Below the pieces are notes generated by a model that ran no database searches, was not told the DNA's origin, and worked only from the letters and a program-made list of their open reading frames with translations. Positions 52,437-61,106 of a stretch of DNA of 64,000 bases are shown piece after piece. Source of the stretch: Comamonadaceae bacterium OS-4 (GTDB taxonomy: Bacteria > Pseudomonadota > Gammaproteobacteria > Burkholderiales > Burkholderiaceae_C); assembly GCA_027924025.1 (NCBI GenBank), contig AP026970.1, positions 1,758,501-1,822,500 on the forward strand, in the 5' to 3' direction. A program made the position numbers and the translations under genes. Each line of letters opens with the position of its first letter. Position 1 is the stretch's first letter.

Positions 52437-53309
52437 ATGCGCAGCTTCATCCGCCACTACCTGCTGGCCCTGCAGTTTTTCAGCCGCGTGCCGGTCACCG
52501 GCCGCTTGGCTGACTGGGTGGGCTTCAGCCCGGCCATGCTGCGGGCCAGTGCCGCGCACTTTCCCGGCGTGGGCTGGCTGGTGGGCGGCGTGGTGGCGCT
52601 GTTGACATGGGGCTCGTTGGCGCTGTTGCCCGCAGGCCCGTTTGCCCCCTTGGTAGCGGCCACTTTGGGCACCGCACTGAGTGTGGTGATGACTGGTGCC
52701 TTCCACGAGGACGGCTTGGCTGATGTGGCTGATGGCTTGGGTGGCAGCTACAACCGCGAGCGGGCGCTGGAGATCATGAAAGACTCCCGCGTGGGTGCCT
52801 TCGGGGCCATCGCGGTCATGCTGGCGCTGCTGTGCAAAGTGGCGCTGCTGGCCATGCTGGGTTCGCTCAGCACGTGCCTGATGGTGGCAGGCGTGTTTGC
52901 TGCGCATGTGGTGTCGCGCACCTGGCCGCTGCTCACCATCCGGCTGCTGCCGCATGTGGGGGATAGTGCAGTCTCCAAGTCCAAACCACTGGCGGCACAG
53001 ATCAGCCTGCCCGCCTTGGGCGTGGCCCATTTATGGTGTTTGTTGGCTCTAGCCCTCGTAGGTTTTGCGCCTGGCGCTATGAATTTGGTAGTAAAAACGG
53101 GCTCGCCCTCCATCAACCTGTGGCCTCTGTGGGGTTTGGCAACCGGAATCAGCGTGCTGGCGTGGGCGCGGATGCACCGCTGGTTTGCCAAGCGTTTGCA
53201 AGGCTTCACCGGCGATTGCCTCGGCGCAGCGCAGCAGGTCAGTGAAATTGCGTTTTACCTGGGTCTGGCGCTGGCTTGGGGGCTGTGGCCCGCGGGTGCC
53301 ACGCCATGA
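52437..53309 (+). CDS. cobS: Adenosylcobinamide-GDP ribazoletransferase (cobalamin-5'-phosphate synthase)
   Basis: CobS (290 aa), also called CobV, joins adenosylcobinamide-GDP with alpha-ribazole phosphate at the membrane. FFSRVPV near the start, the metal-binding acidic motif HEDGLADVADG and several membrane helices are typical. A copy of the dispersed repeat encodes a loop near residues 203-220. The end overlaps the next start by 4 nt (ATGA). Confidence 0.94.
   Translation: MRSFIRHYLLALQFFSRVPVTGRLADWVGFSPAMLRASAAHFPGVGWLVGGVVALLTWGSLALLPAGPFAPLVAATLGTALSVVMTGAFHEDGLADVADGLGGSYNRERALEIMKDSRVGAFGAIAVMLALLCKVALLAMLGSLSTCLMVAGVFAAHVVSRTWPLLTIRLLPHVGDSAVSKSKPLAAQISLPALGVAHLWCLLALALVGFAPGAMNLVVKTGSPSINLWPLWGLATGISVLAWARMHRWFAKRLQGFTGDCLGAAQQVSEIAFYLGLALAWGLWPAGATP
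53045..53095 (-). repeat. Dispersed gctat-type repeat inside cobS
   Basis: In the minus orientation: actaccaaattcatagcgcc then gcaaaacctacgagggctaga. Shares 15 identical bases (ctaccaaattcatag) with 1081-1095 in the thrS leader. Confidence 0.55.
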
Positions 53310-53854
53310 GCTTGTGGATCGTGCGCCATGCTGTGCCCCTGATTGCGCCCGGTAGCTGCTATGGCCAACTGGACATTCCGGCCGATGCAGCGCTGACAGA
53401 TGCTGCGGCCCTTGCAGCGGCCCAAGTGCTGCCCATGGGTGCCCGCCTGCGCTACTCGCCGCTACAAAGATGTGAGCGACTGATGCAATCGCTGTGTGCG
53501 CTGCGGCCTGATTTGGCACTGGATTGCCAGCCGGATGCGCGGCTCATGGAAATGGGCTTTGGTACCCACGAGGGCACGCTGTGGGCCGATATCTCCGCGC
53601 AGCAGATGGCAGCCTGGACCGACGATTTTGCGCACCACGCATTTGGCGGCGGTGAAACGGTGGCTGGGTTTATGGGGCGTGTGGGCGGCGCTTGGGACGC
53701 TTATCGCAGCAACTCCGAAGGACACGAAGTGTGGATCAGCCACGCGGGTGTGGCCCGGGCTGCGCAGTTGCTGAGCGAGGGCACACGCACGATCACGCAC
53801 GCCACTGATTGGCCGGTGGCCGGCCCGGCATTCGGCGAGTGGGTCTGTCTTTAA
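53306..53854 (+). CDS. Alpha-ribazole phosphatase (histidine phosphatase family)
   Basis: A 182-residue phosphoglycerate-mutase-like phosphatase, CobC of Salmonella, removing the phosphate from alpha-ribazole phosphate or cobalamin phosphate. The phospho-His motif is IVRHAVP (H8), so RHA replaces the usual RHG. LRYSPLQRCERLMQSL, MEMGFGTHEGTLW and ISHAGVAR are present with the second catalytic His. Overlap with cobS and context support the call. Confidence 0.88.
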   Translation: MSLWIVRHAVPLIAPGSCYGQLDIPADAALTDAAALAAAQVLPMGARLRYSPLQRCERLMQSLCALRPDLALDCQPDARLMEMGFGTHEGTLWADISAQQMAAWTDDFAHHAFGGGETVAGFMGRVGGAWDAYRSNSEGHEVWISHAGVARAAQLLSEGTRTITHATDWPVAGPAFGEWVCL

Positions 53855-53916
53855 CCAACGTTCACGGGCTTGTGTCACACTGCCACCGGTTTTTCAATTC
53901 ACTCTAGGAGAATGGG

Positions 53917-54363
53917 ATGGGACTATTTGATTCCGTATTGAGCGCCGTGACGCAAAACGGTGGCTCCGGCGGCCTGCAAGACATCATGGGAATGGTGCAA
54001 GGTAATCCGCAGCTCATGCAGTTGGCCAGCCAGTTGCTCGCCAACGATGGCAGCCTTGGCGGTTTGCAGGGTTTGGTCAGCAAATTCCAGGAAGCGGGCC
54101 TCGGTGATGTGGTGGCATCTTGGATCGGCACTGGTGCCAACCAGCCGGTCTCGGCAGACCAGTTGACACAAGTGTTGGGTGGCGACGCCCTGTCAGGCTT
54201 CGCCCAGCAGTTGGGTTTGAATTCCGGCGATGTGGCAGGCCAGCTCTCGACGATGCTGCCCGGCTTGGTGGACAAGCTCACGCCCGGCGGCACGTTGCCA
54301 GCCGAAGGCCTGGGCAACGCGGGTGATTTGTTGGGCTCTTTGGGCGCACTGCTCAAGGGCTGA
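53917..54363 (+). CDS. YidB-family protein (DUF937)
   Basis: A 148-residue Gly/Leu/Gln-rich small protein starting MGLFDSVLSAVTQ and ending in a GNAGDLLGSLGALLKG tail. The VASWIGTGANQPVSADQLTQVLG block is the family signature. No catalytic motif; function unknown. A GGAG site precedes the ATG, and it stands alone before a terminator. Confidence 0.9.
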   Translation: MGLFDSVLSAVTQNGGSGGLQDIMGMVQGNPQLMQLASQLLANDGSLGGLQGLVSKFQEAGLGDVVASWIGTGANQPVSADQLTQVLGGDALSGFAQQLGLNSGDVAGQLSTMLPGLVDKLTPGGTLPAEGLGNAGDLLGSLGALLKG

Positions 54364-54380
54364 TTCGCAGCGCTTCAAGA

Positions 54381-54412
54381 AAAAAGGCTCCCGGGTGGGG
54401 AGCCTTTTTTTT
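54381..54412. terminator. Bidirectional intrinsic terminator
   Basis: aaaaaggctcc / ggagccttttttt with a short loop, with an A tract on one side and a T tract on the other, between the convergent YidB gene and the HDOD gene. It can serve both strands. Confidence 0.9.
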
Positions 54413-54439
54413 GGGCGGTAGCCGCCTTGCGCAGATACC

Positions 54440-55309
54440 TTAGTGCAGCAAGGCCGAGATATCGCTGAACTGTTCGGGGTCCGGCGCAGTGTCGATGAGT
54501 TTTTGGGCGTCCAATCCCAGAAAGTCCATGACATCTTGTGGCGAGGCTGCGATGGCCGCCTGCACCTCTGCCAGCGTTTTGCTTTGGTCGGCCCACAAAG
54601 CGCCCAAGTGCACCACAGCACAGAGTTTCGACGGAGCCGCCGCAGCCAAGGGGGCAGCGCAATGGGTCAGGGCGTGCACCACCTCGTCGGGAAAGTCCCA
54701 GCGCCGGGCGATTTCGCCGGTGATTTCTCCTTCGTGGTGCCCGACCAAGCGTTGCTCGCGGGCCCAACGTTCGCCGGGCTCGCAAGGTTTGGCTTCCAAA
54801 TCTGGGATCACCGCTGGGGTGTGCAAAGCGACCAAGAGCTCGCCGAGCCGCAACATGGTCGCAGTCAGCCAGGCTTGCTGCTCGTCCAGCTTGAGCTCGT
54901 GCGCCAAAAATTTGGAGTACCCCGCGCTCACCATGCTGTAGCGCCAGAACTCCAGCCGGTTGATGCCATCCGGTAACTTGAAAACCTGCGACATGCAAAT
55001 GCCCAATGCGCGCGCCCGGATTTGTGACATGCCAACTACGCTGACTGCGGTGTCCAGGGTGGTCACGCTGCGGGAGAGGCCGAACAGCGCACTGTTCGCC
55101 ATGCGCAGCAAGGTGGTGGTGAGTGCAGGGTCTTTGGCGATGATGTCGCGCACCGTGACCACATCGGCATCGTCGTCATTGAGGGTGCGGATCAGCGCTT
55201 GCGCGACCTCAGGCATCACCGGAAGTTTGACCGCTTGGATAAAAGTGTTGATGTCCGCCATGAAAGCTTTTTGTAATGGGCTGCCCTCCGCGAGGGACTC
55301 GCGGCTCAT
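54440..55309 (-). CDS. HDOD-domain protein (first copy)
   Basis: A 289-residue HDOD protein (273 if the ATG at 55261 is used). HDOD is a degenerate HD fold without the metal pair, found in signalling proteins. Family pieces: LPVMPEVAQALI, DPALTTTLLRMANSALFG, TLDTAVSVVGMSQIRA. The ATG at 55309 shares ATGA with the nth stop, which supports coupling but leaves little space for an SD. A paralogue lies on the other side of nth. Confidence 0.85.
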   Translation of the reverse strand: MSRESLAEGSPLQKAFMADINTFIQAVKLPVMPEVAQALIRTLNDDDADVVTVRDIIAKDPALTTTLLRMANSALFGLSRSVTTLDTAVSVVGMSQIRARALGICMSQVFKLPDGINRLEFWRYSMVSAGYSKFLAHELKLDEQQAWLTATMLRLGELLVALHTPAVIPDLEAKPCEPGERWAREQRLVGHHEGEITGEIARRWDFPDEVVHALTHCAAPLAAAAPSKLCAVVHLGALWADQSKTLAEVQAAIAASPQDVMDFLGLDAQKLIDTAPDPEQFSDISALLH

Positions 55310-55935
55310 CCCTTCAGTTTATATCCGCAATACGCATGAACGGAGCACGACTGGCATAAAGGTTTGCGTGCTTGGCACACGTAGCGGCCGTGCAAAATCA
55401 GCCAGTGATGCGCATCGACCAAATAGCGGGCCGGAATACGCTTGAGGAGCTTGAGCTCTACCGCCAAAGGCGTTTTGCCCGGTGCAAGGCCAGTGCGGTT
55501 GCCGAGCCGGAACAAATGGGTATCAACCGCCATGGTGGGCTGCCCGAATGCCACGTTGAGCACCACATTGGCGGTTTTGCGCCCCACGCCGGGCAGGGCC
55601 TCCAGCGACTCGCGGTCGGCAGGCACCTCGCCGCTATGTTGTTCGACCAACATGCGGCAAGCTTCCATCAGGTGCTTGGCTTTGCTGCGGAACAGACCAA
55701 TCGTTTTGATGTGGTCTTCAAGACCCGCAAGACCCAGATCGATTATTTTTTGGGGCGTGTTGGCCACGGCAAAAAGCCGTCGGGTGGCCTTGTTCACCCC
55801 CACATCAGTGGCCTGCGCCGACAAAAGAACAGCTGCCAACAACTCAAACACCGAACTGAACTCCAGTTCAGTCTGGGGGTGAGGGTTGGCAGCTTGTAGC
55901 GTGGAAAAAAATTGTTCGATCTGGGCAGGTTTCAC
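55306..55935 (-). CDS. nth: Endonuclease III
   Basis: Nth (209 aa) is the DNA glycosylase/AP lyase for oxidised pyrimidines. The helix-hairpin-helix LPGVGRKTANVVL carries the catalytic Lys, the Asp is in AVDTHLFRLGNR, and the 4Fe-4S motif is C-x6-C-x2-C-x5-C at the C-terminus. It starts at GTG 55935, sharing GTGA with the upstream HDOD stop; the longer frame upstream is a shadow. Confidence 0.96.
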   Translation of the reverse strand: MKPAQIEQFFSTLQAANPHPQTELEFSSVFELLAAVLLSAQATDVGVNKATRRLFAVANTPQKIIDLGLAGLEDHIKTIGLFRSKAKHLMEACRMLVEQHSGEVPADRESLEALPGVGRKTANVVLNVAFGQPTMAVDTHLFRLGNRTGLAPGKTPLAVELKLLKRIPARYLVDAHHWLILHGRYVCQARKPLCQSCSVHAYCGYKLKG

Positions 55936-56738
55936 AGACTGGTCACATTGATGAAGTTTTCTTGCGCCGGGAATTTGGCGTGCAGCCAATCATTGTCCAG
56001 CATCAAGGCGGTGACCACCTCGGGCGGCAGTGTGTCGATGACTTCCGGGCCGTTGTGGTCGGTCTCTGCCATCAGCCCTGCAAGGTGCACCACGCCCGCC
56101 AGTCGCGAGAACCCATGGGGCGTGACCGGGTCGGCAGACTGGGCCAGCGCCTGAACAATCTGGGGCGGGAAATTCCAGCGCCGTGCCAACTCCGAGGTGA
56201 TCTGGCCTTCGGTAAAGCCCACCAGGCGGGCCTCGCGTTGCCAGCGTACACCGGGGATATGCGGGAGTTTTTCGATCTCTTGCAACACTGCGGGCTCCGC
56301 CTGCACGATGAGCAGCTCGCCCAAGCGCAGCATCATGCCGGTCAACCAGGCTTCCTGGCCGTCCATGCCCAAGCCCACGGCCAGCCACTGCGAGTAACCC
56401 GCGCAGGCCATGCTGGTGCGCCAGAATTCTTTGCGGTCCAAGCCTTCGATGATCGGAAACGACTCTGAAAGGCAGGCGCCCAGCGCTAAAGTACGGACCT
56501 TCTGCATCCCGACCATGGTGATAGCGTCGTCCAGCGAGGAGACGCCGCGCGGCAGGCCAAACTGGGCACAATTGGCCAGTCGCAGAAGTTTGGCTGAGAG
56601 TGCCGGATCCTGGCTGATCAAGTCCCGGATTTCCGGTATCCCCACGTCGTCATCATTGAGTGACTGAATGAGGGCGTGTGCAACCTCAGACATCGAAGGT
56701 AATTTGACGGATTCAAAAAAGGCCGCAAGCTGGGTCAT
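55932..56738 (-). CDS. HDOD-domain protein (second copy)
   Basis: A 268-residue HDOD protein with LPSMSEVAHALIQSLNDDD, DPALSAKLLRLANCAQFG and SLDDAITMVGMQKVRTLALGACLSE. It is clearly paralogous to the 54440-55309 product along its whole length. AGGAG precedes the ATG at 56738. It leads the HDOD-nth-HDOD operon. Confidence 0.88.
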   Translation of the reverse strand: MTQLAAFFESVKLPSMSEVAHALIQSLNDDDVGIPEIRDLISQDPALSAKLLRLANCAQFGLPRGVSSLDDAITMVGMQKVRTLALGACLSESFPIIEGLDRKEFWRTSMACAGYSQWLAVGLGMDGQEAWLTGMMLRLGELLIVQAEPAVLQEIEKLPHIPGVRWQREARLVGFTEGQITSELARRWNFPPQIVQALAQSADPVTPHGFSRLAGVVHLAGLMAETDHNGPEVIDTLPPEVVTALMLDNDWLHAKFPAQENFINVTSL

Positions 56739-56860
56739 GGTGGCTCCTGAAGTGATTGAATGACCGGGACACAGACACAATCTACCTGTTTTCTGGTGGT
56801 TTGAAAATCTGGTTTCTTGCTAATTTTTAATAATTTTTTGTTTGAAATGTGAATTTAAAT

Positions 56861-58048
56861 ATGCTATTCGCTGATCGCCTGAACAATGTCGAAACGTCTG
56901 CCATCCGCGAGCTTTTCAAGCTTTTGGGCAAGCCTGGCATCATCAGTTTTGCCGGTGGTTTTCCGGATCCGGCCCTGTTCGATGTGGAAGGTATCCGCGA
57001 GTCCACCGACGCGGTGTTGAAGAACAACCCCGGCCCGGTTTTGCAATACGGTGCTACCGAAGGCTACCAACCGCTGCGCGAAGGCATCAGCCTGCACATG
57101 GCCGGCAAAGGCGCCACCGTTGCGCCCGATGGCCTGATCGTCACCACCGGCAGCCAGCAAGCGCTGGACCTGATTGGCAAGACCATGATTTCCCCCGGCG
57201 ACAAGGTCATCATGGAAGCGCCTACGTTTCTGGCCACGATCCAATGTTTCAGGCTGTATGGCGCGCAGGTGATCGGTGCTCCGATCGATGCCCATGGGGT
57301 GGATGTCGACAAGCTCGAAGCCCTGATTGAAGAGCACAAGCCCAAGCTGGTGTACCTGATTCCGTCATTCGGCAACCCGAGTGGCGCCATGCTGAGCCTG
57401 GAGCGCCGCAAACGCATTCTCGAAATCGCGGCTCGCACCCAAACCCTGGTGGTGGAAGACGACCCGTATGGTGAATTGTTCTTCGACCAGGCGCCCCCGC
57501 CCAGCCTGCTGGCCTTGAGTGACTCGGTCCCCGGTAGCCGCGAGTGGCTGGCGCATTGCGGCTCGTTCAGCAAGGTGCTGAGCCCGGGTCTACGGGTGGG
57601 CTGGTTGATTGCGCCGCCCGCCTTGTTGGGCCGCGCCACCATGTGCAAACAGTTCAGCGATGCGCACACCAGCAACCTGACCCAGGCCACTGCCGCCCAC
57701 TACCTGACGCTCAACCGCCTGCCGACCGCGTTGGCTGCGGTGCGCACCACCTACGCTGAGCGCGCCCGTGTGATGGCTGCCCGCCTACAAGCAGAGTTGG
57801 GCGATGCGATCGCTTTCGATGCGCCTCAGGGTGGCATGTTTTTCTGGGCGCGACTCACCGGTGCCAACGGCAAGCCGACCCACGCAGGCGACTTTGCCAA
57901 ACGGGCGATCGACAAGCTGGTGGCTTTTGTACCCGGGGCTCCGTTTTATGCCCATGACCCGGATATGACGACGCTGCGTTTGAGCTTTGCCACGGCCGAT
58001 GTGGCCAAGATTGAAGAGGGCATTGCCCGCCTGGGCCAGGCGCTGTGA
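56861..58048 (+). CDS. PLP-dependent aminotransferase (class I/II)
   Basis: A 395-residue fold-type I aminotransferase resembling 2-aminoadipate aminotransferases and MocR-type catalytic domains but with no DNA-binding domain. ISFAGGFPDPALFD, YGATEGYQPLREGI, TTGSQQALDL, VEDDPYGELFF and the PLP Lys in GSFSKVLSPGLRVGW are clear. A GTG at 56849 is an alternative start; neither has a good SD. The upstream 80 nt are strikingly AT-rich. Substrate not determinable. Confidence 0.88.
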   Translation: MLFADRLNNVETSAIRELFKLLGKPGIISFAGGFPDPALFDVEGIRESTDAVLKNNPGPVLQYGATEGYQPLREGISLHMAGKGATVAPDGLIVTTGSQQALDLIGKTMISPGDKVIMEAPTFLATIQCFRLYGAQVIGAPIDAHGVDVDKLEALIEEHKPKLVYLIPSFGNPSGAMLSLERRKRILEIAARTQTLVVEDDPYGELFFDQAPPPSLLALSDSVPGSREWLAHCGSFSKVLSPGLRVGWLIAPPALLGRATMCKQFSDAHTSNLTQATAAHYLTLNRLPTALAAVRTTYAERARVMAARLQAELGDAIAFDAPQGGMFFWARLTGANGKPTHAGDFAKRAIDKLVAFVPGAPFYAHDPDMTTLRLSFATADVAKIEEGIARLGQAL

Positions 58049-58110
58049 GGGGCTTTTAGGCGCTCGGTTCACGCAGATGCTGACGCCGCGCTGCGGTGTC
58101 AGCCGTTGGC

Positions 58111-58719
58111 TCAGTACTTGAAGAGCTTGTGGACCGCCACCACGCCGGGGTAGTCACTGAGCTGAACGCTCAGGTCCCCGCGGCTGATGATCACGCTTTT
58201 TACGGTCTGGCGCACACCGTCGTATTCGACCAAGTCACCCGCCTTAAAAGTGGGTGTGTTGCTTGGCAGGTAGGGCGCACCGCTATAGCGCGGGCGGCGG
58301 TAGCCCGGCATGCGACGGCCGACTTCATCAAACTCTTGGCCCCAGGTTTCGAGCGCTTTGCCCATGGCGGATTGCATTTCCGGCGCGGTGAATGGCTTGC
58401 GTAGCTGAAACATAGCACCGAGCGTCGCCGCGCGACTGCCGAGTGCGCTGCTGAGATCCATACTCATCAGGGCCCAACGCAGGCCGGGCAGGCGCGCCCG
58501 CAGGGTCTCCACCAGTTGTAGGCCGGTAGTTGCCTCACGGCTGAAGCAGTCGGTGAGCACAAAGTGGGGTGCGATGTCGTTGGCAAGCGCCAATGCGGAC
58601 TCTGCGGAGGCTGCGGTATGGATCCAGTTGGCTTCGAACCCATAACCCACGATCATTTTTCTGGCGAAAGCGTGGAGGGCGGGGCTGCTGTCAGCAACCA
58701 AAAAGCGTACGGCGGACAT
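58111..58719 (-). CDS. Response regulator receiver-domain protein
   Basis: A 202-residue protein with an N-terminal CheY-like receiver (about 1-125): the acidic pocket LVADSS, phosphoacceptor Asp in VLTDCFS, Ser in ALMSMD and Lys in QLRKPF. The C-terminal about 75 residues (GRRMPGYRRPRYSGAPYLP, then VEYDGVRQTVKSVIISRGDL) show no DNA-binding helix and may be a small beta fold. Partner kinase not in the window. Confidence 0.82.
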   Translation of the reverse strand: MSAVRFLVADSSPALHAFARKMIVGYGFEANWIHTAASAESALALANDIAPHFVLTDCFSREATTGLQLVETLRARLPGLRWALMSMDLSSALGSRAATLGAMFQLRKPFTAPEMQSAMGKALETWGQEFDEVGRRMPGYRRPRYSGAPYLPSNTPTFKAGDLVEYDGVRQTVKSVIISRGDLSVQLSDYPGVVAVHKLFKY

Positions 58720-58829
58720 ACAGTCGGGGGGTAAAAAATGCAGCGGCCTTGATTTTATGTGGCGCTGCACCATTTCTCTGGAAGATCGCTGTTTCTTTCT
58801 TATCCCAACGCCTAACGCACCCATCCGCT

Positions 58830-59477
58830 ATGACCCCTACGACCCTGAAAATCGACTTTGTATCTGATGTGTCCTGCCCCTGGTGCGCCATCGGGCTGCA
58901 ATCCTTGGAAACCGCGCTACAGCGCCTTGACGGCGAAGTGGCGGTGCAGATGCACTTCCAGCCTTTTGAGCTCAACCCAAACATGGTGCCCGAAGGCGAG
59001 GACATCACCGAACACCTGAGCAAAAAGTATGGTTCTACCCCCGAGCAAGCCGCCGCCGCGCGCGAGAACATCCGCGTTCGTGGCGAGGCACTGGGGTTCA
59101 CCTTCAACATGGACAAGCGCGCCCGCATCTACAACACCTTTGATGCCCATCGCCTGCTGCACTGGGCTGAAGACACCGGCTTGCAAACCGCCCTGAAAAA
59201 AGCACTGTTCAAGGCCTATTTCACCGATGGCAAAGACCCGAGTCAGCACGCGGTGCTGGTCGAGGCCGCGGAGTCGGTCGGCCTATCCGGTGACGAGGCC
59301 CGCGCTATTTTGGCGGGAGACGACTATGCAAACCTTGTGCGCGAGCAGGAGCAGTTTTACCTCAGCGCGGGCATCAACTCGGTGCCGGCTGTGGTCATCA
59401 ATGACAAGCACTTGATTTCGGGTGGCCAGCCGCCCGAGGTGTTTGAGCAAGCCCTTCGGCAGATCGCAGCCGGCTGA
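58830..59477 (+). CDS. DsbA-family oxidoreductase (FrnE-like)
   Basis: A 215-residue thioredoxin-fold protein of the FrnE/HCCA group with active-site C16-P-W-C19 and a helical insertion. Without a signal peptide it should be cytoplasmic, probably a disulfide isomerase or a glutathione-linked enzyme. The cis-Pro loop NSVPAVVIN is present. The ATG at 58830 matches the family start. Confidence 0.9.
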   Translation: MTPTTLKIDFVSDVSCPWCAIGLQSLETALQRLDGEVAVQMHFQPFELNPNMVPEGEDITEHLSKKYGSTPEQAAAARENIRVRGEALGFTFNMDKRARIYNTFDAHRLLHWAEDTGLQTALKKALFKAYFTDGKDPSQHAVLVEAAESVGLSGDEARAILAGDDYANLVREQEQFYLSAGINSVPAVVINDKHLISGGQPPEVFEQALRQIAAG

Positions 59478-59487
59478 TCTGCGCGCT

Positions 59488-61074
59488 ATGGGCAGCCACT
59501 TATTCACCGCCGATCGCCGTCGCCTACTGGCCCTTGCAGGTGCGAGTGCTGCCGGCCTCTGGTTGCCGGGCAGCGCCCGGAGCCAATGGCGTGCCGGCAG
59601 TGACCCTTTTGCGCTCGGAATTGCCAGTGGTTCACCCCGCCACGACGGCGTCGTGCTCTGGACCCGGTTGGCCGCGGACCCTGCCCAGGCCGGCAGTGTG
59701 CGGGAACCTGTAGCGGTGCGCTGGGAGCTTGCCCACGACGAGGGCTTTAAGCGCATGGTGCAGAGTGGTAACGCAATGGCATGGCCCGAGTTGGGGCATG
59801 CGGTACACGTGGAGCTCCAGGGGCTGGAGCCGGATCGCTGGTACTTCTACCGGTTTCAGCTGGGGCAGGCCAGCAGCGCTGTCGGGCACACCCGCACCTT
59901 CCCGGCACCGGGGGCTGTGGCCTCGCGGCTGCGGCTGGCCTATGCCTCGTGCCAGCATTGGGAACATGGCTTTTACAGCGCCTACCGCCATATGCGCGCG
60001 GAGTCGCTCGATGCGGTGGTGTTTCTGGGCGACTACATCTACGAATACGGGGGCAGCAGCAAAGCGGTACGCAGGGTGCCGAGCGCCGCGACCGTGACGC
60101 TGGATGATTACCGCGCCCGCTATGCCCTGTACAAAAGCGATCCGGACCTGCAAGCCATGCATGCGGCGTGTCCGTGGGTATTCACCTGGGATGACCACGA
60201 AGTGCAAAACGACTACGCGGGCCTGAACCAAGGCACCCACGGGCCGGAAGGTGTGGATTTCGCGGCCCGCCGTGCTGCCGCCTACCAGGCGTATTACGAG
60301 CACATGCCCTTGCGGGCCAGTACGCTGCAAAAGGCCCTGCAGGGCGTGATGCAGCCGGGCAGCGAGCTGCGGCTGTATGACCGTGTGGCCTTTGGCAATC
60401 TGGCCGTGCTGCACACCCTGGATGACCGCCAATACCGGGACCGCCAGCCCTGCACCAAGGCGGGCGCTCCGGGCTCCAGCACGGTGAACCCGGCGCAATG
60501 CGCCTCGTGGAGTGACCCGTCCCGCAGCTTGCTGGGCGCGGCGCAAGAGCGCTGGCTGGACCAATCGTTAAAGGCGGGCGGAGCCACTTGGAGCGTATTA
60601 GCCCAGCAAACGGTGTTCGGGCAGCGCGATTTCCGCCCCGGTGAGGGGCAGGTACTCAGCAACGACGGCTGGGATGGCTATGCGCCTGCCCGCAGCCGGC
60701 TCACCCAAGCACTTCAAAAACACCGCGTCAGCAACCCGGTGTTTCTGGGGGGCGATGTGCATGCCAACTGGGTGGGGCATGTCAAGGTGGATTACAGCCG
60801 CCCCGACAGTGCATCGGTGGGGGTCGAGTTTTGCGGCACCAGCATCACCTCGCGCGGGGGCAGCAACGACGGAACCGCCACAGTGCTCGCCGAGAACCCG
60901 CACTTTGTGTTCACCGACCGCGAGCGGCGGGGTTACGGGGTCGCCGAATTCACACCCCGGCAGTTAGAGGTGAGTTTGCGGGTAGTAGATGATGTGACCC
61001 GCACCGATAGTGGCATCAGCACCCTGGCTCGTTTTGCGGTGGAGCAGGGGCAACCCAAGCTTCATAACGCCTGA
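59488..61074 (+). CDS. phoD: PhoD-family alkaline phosphatase, Tat-exported
   Basis: A 528-residue phosphodiesterase/alkaline phosphatase. The N-terminus (TADRRRLLALAGASAAGLWLPGSARS) is a twin-arginine signal. PhoD pieces: FALGIASGSPRHDGVVLWTRL, the metal-site block VFLGDYIYEYGG, WDDHEVQNDYAG, and GGDVHANWVG. It probably releases phosphate from esters outside the cytoplasm using Ca/Fe. It lies 10 nt after the DsbA-like gene. Confidence 0.94.
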   Translation: MGSHLFTADRRRLLALAGASAAGLWLPGSARSQWRAGSDPFALGIASGSPRHDGVVLWTRLAADPAQAGSVREPVAVRWELAHDEGFKRMVQSGNAMAWPELGHAVHVELQGLEPDRWYFYRFQLGQASSAVGHTRTFPAPGAVASRLRLAYASCQHWEHGFYSAYRHMRAESLDAVVFLGDYIYEYGGSSKAVRRVPSAATVTLDDYRARYALYKSDPDLQAMHAACPWVFTWDDHEVQNDYAGLNQGTHGPEGVDFAARRAAAYQAYYEHMPLRASTLQKALQGVMQPGSELRLYDRVAFGNLAVLHTLDDRQYRDRQPCTKAGAPGSSTVNPAQCASWSDPSRSLLGAAQERWLDQSLKAGGATWSVLAQQTVFGQRDFRPGEGQVLSNDGWDGYAPARSRLTQALQKHRVSNPVFLGGDVHANWVGHVKVDYSRPDSASVGVEFCGTSITSRGGSNDGTATVLAENPHFVFTDRERRGYGVAEFTPRQLEVSLRVVDDVTRTDSGISTLARFAVEQGQPKLHNA

Positions 61075-61106
61075 GAAGGCTACAAGCTCTGCCACCGGTG
61101 CAGTGG

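Noticed and set aside
56801..56834. A sigma70 promoter in the AT-rich stretch before the aminotransferase
   Set aside because: TTGAAA is present, but -10-like hexamers fall at 14 or 21 bp, so no pair has acceptable spacing.
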